Assembly (NCBI GenBank): GCA_020726505.1
Contig: JAHLEZ010000036.1
Coordinates: 372,001-436,000 of the forward strand
DNA: 64,000 nucleotides
Direction of reading: 5' to 3'
From: Leptodontidium sp. MPI-SDFR-AT-0119
Taxonomy: Eukaryota; Ascomycota; Leotiomycetes; Helotiales; Leptodontidiaceae
How positions within the stretch are numbered: the first letter of the stretch is position 1; the number at the start of each line of letters is the position of its first letter. The position numbers were made by a program, and so were the translations under genes. The notes below the pieces were generated by a model, which was given only the letters and a program-made list of their open reading frames with translations, was not told where the DNA came from and did no database searches. Shown here piece by piece: positions 59,708-64,000 of the stretch.

Positions 59708-59897
59708 TGTTTAGAACTAAATCAAGTGTGTTTCTGACTCTATAAATTAATTAAATATAAAAATAATCGCAAGTGATAAATCAATAAAAAATGAGAGTTA
59801 CAAGGAAATATATAAATAACAAAAAAATCAACGAGTATAAGAAACCTCTCCGTTACTAGTCCGAATTGACTCCGGTTGACTATTAAACCTAACCCTC
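59708..59897 (-). repeat. Probable 3' LTR of copia element B
   Basis: Following the RNase H end, AAAATAGAGGG looks like a polypurine tract. The next bases, starting TTAGGTTTAATAG, run A/T-rich to CTAAACA at 59708, close to the usual 3' CA end of LTRs. The 5' LTR lies outside the window, so the ends are not verified by comparison. Confidence 0.45.
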
Positions 59898-62800
59898 TAT
59901 TTTGATAGTGAGAATGTTAGTGTCAATAAAATCCCGAAGAGCCTTATTCGGAGCACTCTTCGTCATAGCGTCAGCAGGATTATTAGCGCCATTAATCCAT
60001 CGAACCTCCGTTAGCTCTCTACGCTCGTATAATTAACGAATAGCTATAATATCGATCATTAGACGCTTTTCTTTCGTCGTACCGAGCTTGACAATACACT
60101 CATAAAGGGACAAAGAATCCGTGCAAACAATAGTAAGAAGACGTGAGATGCCAAGCTTATCAGTTACTATATTAATAGTAGTACTAAGGGAGATTAACAT
60201 ATTAATGCCAGCTACTATAGTATATAACTCTGATGCAAGTACTACACGAGTTACTCTCTTACATTTCGTTAAGCTCGTATATACGATGTTACTAGTTAAG
60301 GTAAATTGCGTATCCCCCACCGTTTCGGCACTAATTGCCAATACGAAACCTATCTGTAAACTCAGGTCTTTATTATTAACAAAAGAACCGTCTACAAAAA
60401 CGTAGACCTTCATAGACCGTAAGTCAACTAGTACGTATCAGAGTCCTCTCTCTAGGTTGTCTATCTGCCATTTAAGGCGTAAGTTCAAGGCCTTAACGTC
60501 GTCTTCTGTTAGATCCTGATGTTATATTACGACTAAGAAATCAAATGTTACTTCCGGCTGACAAATAGTGGCAAGGTAGGCCGCACGAGCTCGTTACTCT
60601 CTATAGGTCTTCTTATAGTCCTCTTCTCTTGCGTTAACTAGTTCTAGCCTTACTCCCTGACCTTTCTGAGACATATAAAGGTTGTCTCCGTCTATAGTGA
60701 TAGTACACCTATTAAACGTAATAGTTTCAGTAGGGAGTAGTACCCGTATCGGCTTCGTCATAAAACCGGCCTTAGTAATCTCATTCTACTCTCTTGCCAA
60801 GAAGTCCTCATTTCCTAGAATCAAGGTATCGTCTGTCTACATCCCTACGACTCCAAAGTCCTGGCTTTCCTTGGTGCTAATTAGTAAGTATAGGTCGTAT
60901 ATTAATGTCTCTATCTATAGGTTCTCCACATAATATTTGTAGTATATATTAAACCAATAGTTTCCGGACTCAGGTATGCCGTATAACGGTAGTACTACCA
61001 TAAATACTGTGCCAGGAGGGAAATCCCCAGCGATCTCTTCCGGTGGCCATGCAAAAATGTCCCGGAGAAGCCTTGTCTCTGCCTAGACGTAAGCTTAAGT
61101 GATGTCCCTGATAGCTAGATGGGATTCGGACTAGTTTCGGAGGCGATTCAAGTGTTTGACGGCAGCGGCTAAGAAAATAAGTAACCGCTAGTTAGACCGT
61201 TAGATTATTAGAGACTAAGTCAATATTTCTCTCTTCCCTTTGTCGTTAAAGCACTGAATTACCAGTCTTGACTTCTCATATAGAGTTGACGTCTCCTTGC
61301 CTTTGACTTCGTCTACTATTCTTGACTTGAAGATGCGGTGGCCTCTTACTCTAGGGTCGTCCTTATGGATAGGCACAAAAACACCCCTTTTGATAAGTGC
61401 TTCGTATTCTGTCCTTCGGGACTGCTAGAATAGTAGTCCAAGCGCTATAATCTTCCCTTTAGCGCGAAGTTTAGTAGATAGCTCTCGGTCCCTCGTCTCT
61501 TTCTTAGTTAGAAACACTTTAGTATCGTAATCGTCATTGATAGTTAGCAAATCTAAAATATGTTTCGTAAATGGAATCTCAACAGCGATTCGGGGTAGAT
61601 TCAGTGCTGTTTCGGTAGTGTTTTTAATTGGGGATCCTAGATGTTACTTATAGATATCCTCTAGCAAGTTTTCTTTTTGTCGTTTAATGCTAAAGGTGTC
61701 TGTCTTAAAGGGACGAATTGTAGTTAATTAGAACGTACGTATTCTCTTATTTCCCATGTCGATCTTATATAATTCTCCCTTTATGCCCAAGAAATCGTAA
61801 GGTCCTGTCTATCCTTTACCCTCTCGATATACTAGAACTTGATTATTAAGGTAGAGATCGTGAATATAAGTAGTTCCGGGGCCGTTTCGTGTGGCTAACG
61901 TATCGTTGACTTTACGCGTAATATAGATTTTCTATACCTCCTTTATAGCTTTCCTAATCGTAGCCGCACGTTTCTCGACTAACAGATTTAGGGGGTCTAA
62001 CTCCGTCATTCTAGGGTATGCGCCGAAAACAAGTAGTGTAGGGATGAGCCTATTAGGTCTAGCTGTATCGTTTACTGCTTTTACTGCCATTTATAGTCGG
62101 TCTTCGTCGCTTAACTCAGGGTGCTCTTTTATAACGATTTCATAGGCACGACGTAGTAGGCGGTGGTATCGCTTAACTTTACTAATTAAATAGTGTGCCT
62201 CTACAGGTACTAGCTTAGGAGTACTACCTACGGACCTAAGTACGCTCTTAAACTCCTCAGAGTTGAAATTAGTGCCGTAGTCGTATACTACGAAATCCGG
62301 GGGTCTAAGGTAAGTGTTAATCTATACTGACTTAAATGCGTTAAAGGTAGCCCGAGCCGTAGCGGAACTAGGGGCCTTTCGGAGTAGTTTCGCCGCACTA
62401 AAACCCGTTGCCTCATTTACTATATAAAGGGCATATCGTTCTCTAAACATTGCGATATCGACGTAGACTGTATGATTAAAGTCGACGTCGTCTTGTAACT
62501 TGAAGCGGAACTTATGTGGAGTATCTATGTGTTTCTAGTAATGCTTACACATCTCTTTGACCCTCAATATAACTTCCGAGTTATGCTTATGGCCAGCTTG
62601 ATTTAGTAGGTGTTGTAGACGTCTTACCGAAGGGTGTCCGAAACGCCTATGAAGCCGACGTATTTCTGGTTCGGTTAGGTGGCATGCATTTATTGTTCTA
62701 GTAAAAGTGTCCAGTAATTAACGATATTGATCCAAAAGTAGCCATAGATGCCTATACTTCTGTATAATCAAGTGCTTCTTGTCGCCCTAAATCAAGACGT

Positions 62801-64000
62801 TGTGTAAGTTGTCATATTGCGTATTTAGCGCATCTAGTTGTTATAAATAAACTAGAAATGGGATATCTGTGTCCACGATTTAGAAGTCTATTTCTCTAGC
62901 TAGAGTATTAACTATAGCAACCCTTAGAGACAGTCGCGAACCGGCACCGAATGTGATCCGGCTCTAGCCCGCCTAGTTAGTGTCAAACTTAATATCTTGA
63001 ATTCGCTATAATGCCTGTAGCTAGTTAATCCCTCCCGTGTTTTTGTTAGATGTCCTTGTGTCAATTAATAGACCTTAGAAGAATCTGTCTGTCTATTGCG
63101 TTGTGTAGGCCTCGCTTAGAGTAAGTCTCTTAATTTTACTTTCTAAGATATAAGTAGCCTTCCTCTCCTTAAGTTAGCCTATGACTTCTCGTGCGTTATA
63201 CTGTGCTTTACTTACTGTAAATATAGTCGTGAAGTTTGTAGTGCCATTACTATTATCGTCGTCGGAACTTTTTAAAGAATTGTCAATATCTATTAAAGTG
63301 TCTGAATCCGCATCCTAGTGACTGCCTGAATAGTGTCTGGATATAGTCTAGTTCTGGTCCGAATTGGGGTCGATCCCTTCAATATAAGCTAGGTAGCTCC
63401 TGAAGGTCTTGTCTGTGGCCTTCACTCCTTCGGCCTTACGCGCCGCGAAGTATCGTGCCCTTGACGCTACTTGCTCTTTGTTAGAGTAGCGACTACTATA
63501 GTAATCCATCTTCTTGTAAATAATACAGCCTATATAGCCTAGTATAGGCTAGAACTTGTCTCCGCGTTTGTTTCCACTTGAAAATTTCATCCTGCGGTCA
63601 GAGTAATAAGCCGTCTTATCTACGACATAAGATCAGTGGCGATTCGTATGTGATCTATAATACTTACTTACCCTCGATCCCGAGTCATGAGTCACCTCAA
63701 CGCCGACGGCGGAGCAAAGACTATTTATCAATATAAGGAAAGTAAGAGGTGCCTGAAACAAGGCTATCTTAAAGAGGGGGTTCCCTAATACTCCCTATAC
63801 GAGCTTATCGCGGAGCGTCTTGTTGTTCCGTATATTGTCGTCTTTTAGGCTAAGCTAAATACTCTGCAATTCCTTGGCGAAGTTCTCCAATTAAGTTAGT
63901 ACTAGTTTTCCCGTCTAGTGAGGCTCCTCCTGAAATAACGAGAAAGTCAGACTAAACCACCGGCTAAGGAACTTATTAGCTCTCTCCTCTGTCTTAAAGT
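59708..64000 (-). mobile_element. Decayed Ty1/copia element B, runs off window
   Basis: A second, different copia-type polyprotein lies on the minus strand and continues beyond 64000. From right to left: a zinc-knuckle-like gag end (about 63.4-63.6 kb), integrase (about 62-63 kb), reverse transcriptase with IFKSRIVDEVKGKETSTLYE and FMVVLPLYGIPESGNYW (about 60.9-61.4 kb), and RNase H with VYVFVDGSF, SLSLYECIVKLGTTKEKRL and VRWINGANNPADAMTKSAP (about 59.95-60.41 kb). Stops interrupt the frame at Gln or Trp positions, for example RDIT-stop-AYV. After RNase H a purine tract and a likely 3' LTR of about 190 bp (59708-59897) follow. The 5' LTR is outside. The element cannot encode an intact protein. 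Confidence 0.87.

Overview
This window comes from a filamentous ascomycete (Pezizomycotina, probably a leotiomycete or near relative). It has fungal genes with many short introns (about 41-180 nt), GTRNGT-like donors and CTAAC/CTGAC branch points, fungal versions of VPS54, MCM5, CTK1, HAT2, XRN1 and NRP1, and decayed Ty1/copia retroelements with mutations of the repeat-induced-point (RIP) type. Exon boundaries were worked out by hand from splice signals and reading frame.

Region 1 (1-39.8 kb) is a conserved housekeeping arm. It holds a four-pass membrane protein (1.8-3.0 kb, -), VPS54 of the GARP tether (3.5-7.1 kb, -), MCM5 of the replicative helicase (7.8-10.1 kb, +), the CTD kinase CTK1 (11.0-14.7 kb, -), an F-box-like protein (17.8-19.5 kb, -), the histone chaperone HAT2 (20.3-21.9 kb, -) divergent from the 5'-3' exonuclease XRN1 (22.4-26.7 kb, +), a tentative small gene (27.2-27.8 kb, +), the RNA-binding protein NRP1 (32.7-34.9 kb, +) after about 5 kb without a recognisable gene, and a SAP plus F-box protein (37.4-39.8 kb, +). 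VPS54/MCM5 and HAT2/XRN1 are divergent pairs; MCM5/CTK1 are convergent. Spacers are rich in simple repeats.

Region 2 (41.2-55.0 kb) is accessory and carries six genes in a row that mostly encode secreted carbohydrate-active proteins: a GH43 beta-xylosidase/arabinofuranosidase, an alginate-lyase-fold polysaccharide lyase in six exons, a GH27 alpha-galactosidase, a fasciclin-domain protein, a second alginate-lyase-fold lyase without introns, and a GH28/GH49-like beta-helix hydrolase. Each promoter of this block carries a CCGGGG- or TCCGGG-type motif. Together they look like a secreted system for an acidic heteropolysaccharide with uronic acid, pentose and alpha-galactose. The substrate is inference; no transporter or regulator gene is visible in the block.

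Region 3 (55.3-64.0 kb) is a transposon graveyard. It begins with a truncated open reading frame, then one copia-type element on the minus strand whose reverse-transcriptase catalytic Asp pair has become Asn-Asn and which contains a 45-bp minisatellite, then a small relic gene on the plus strand, then a second copia element on the minus strand running off the window edge. In-frame stops fall at Gln, Trp or Arg positions, as expected from C-to-T decay.
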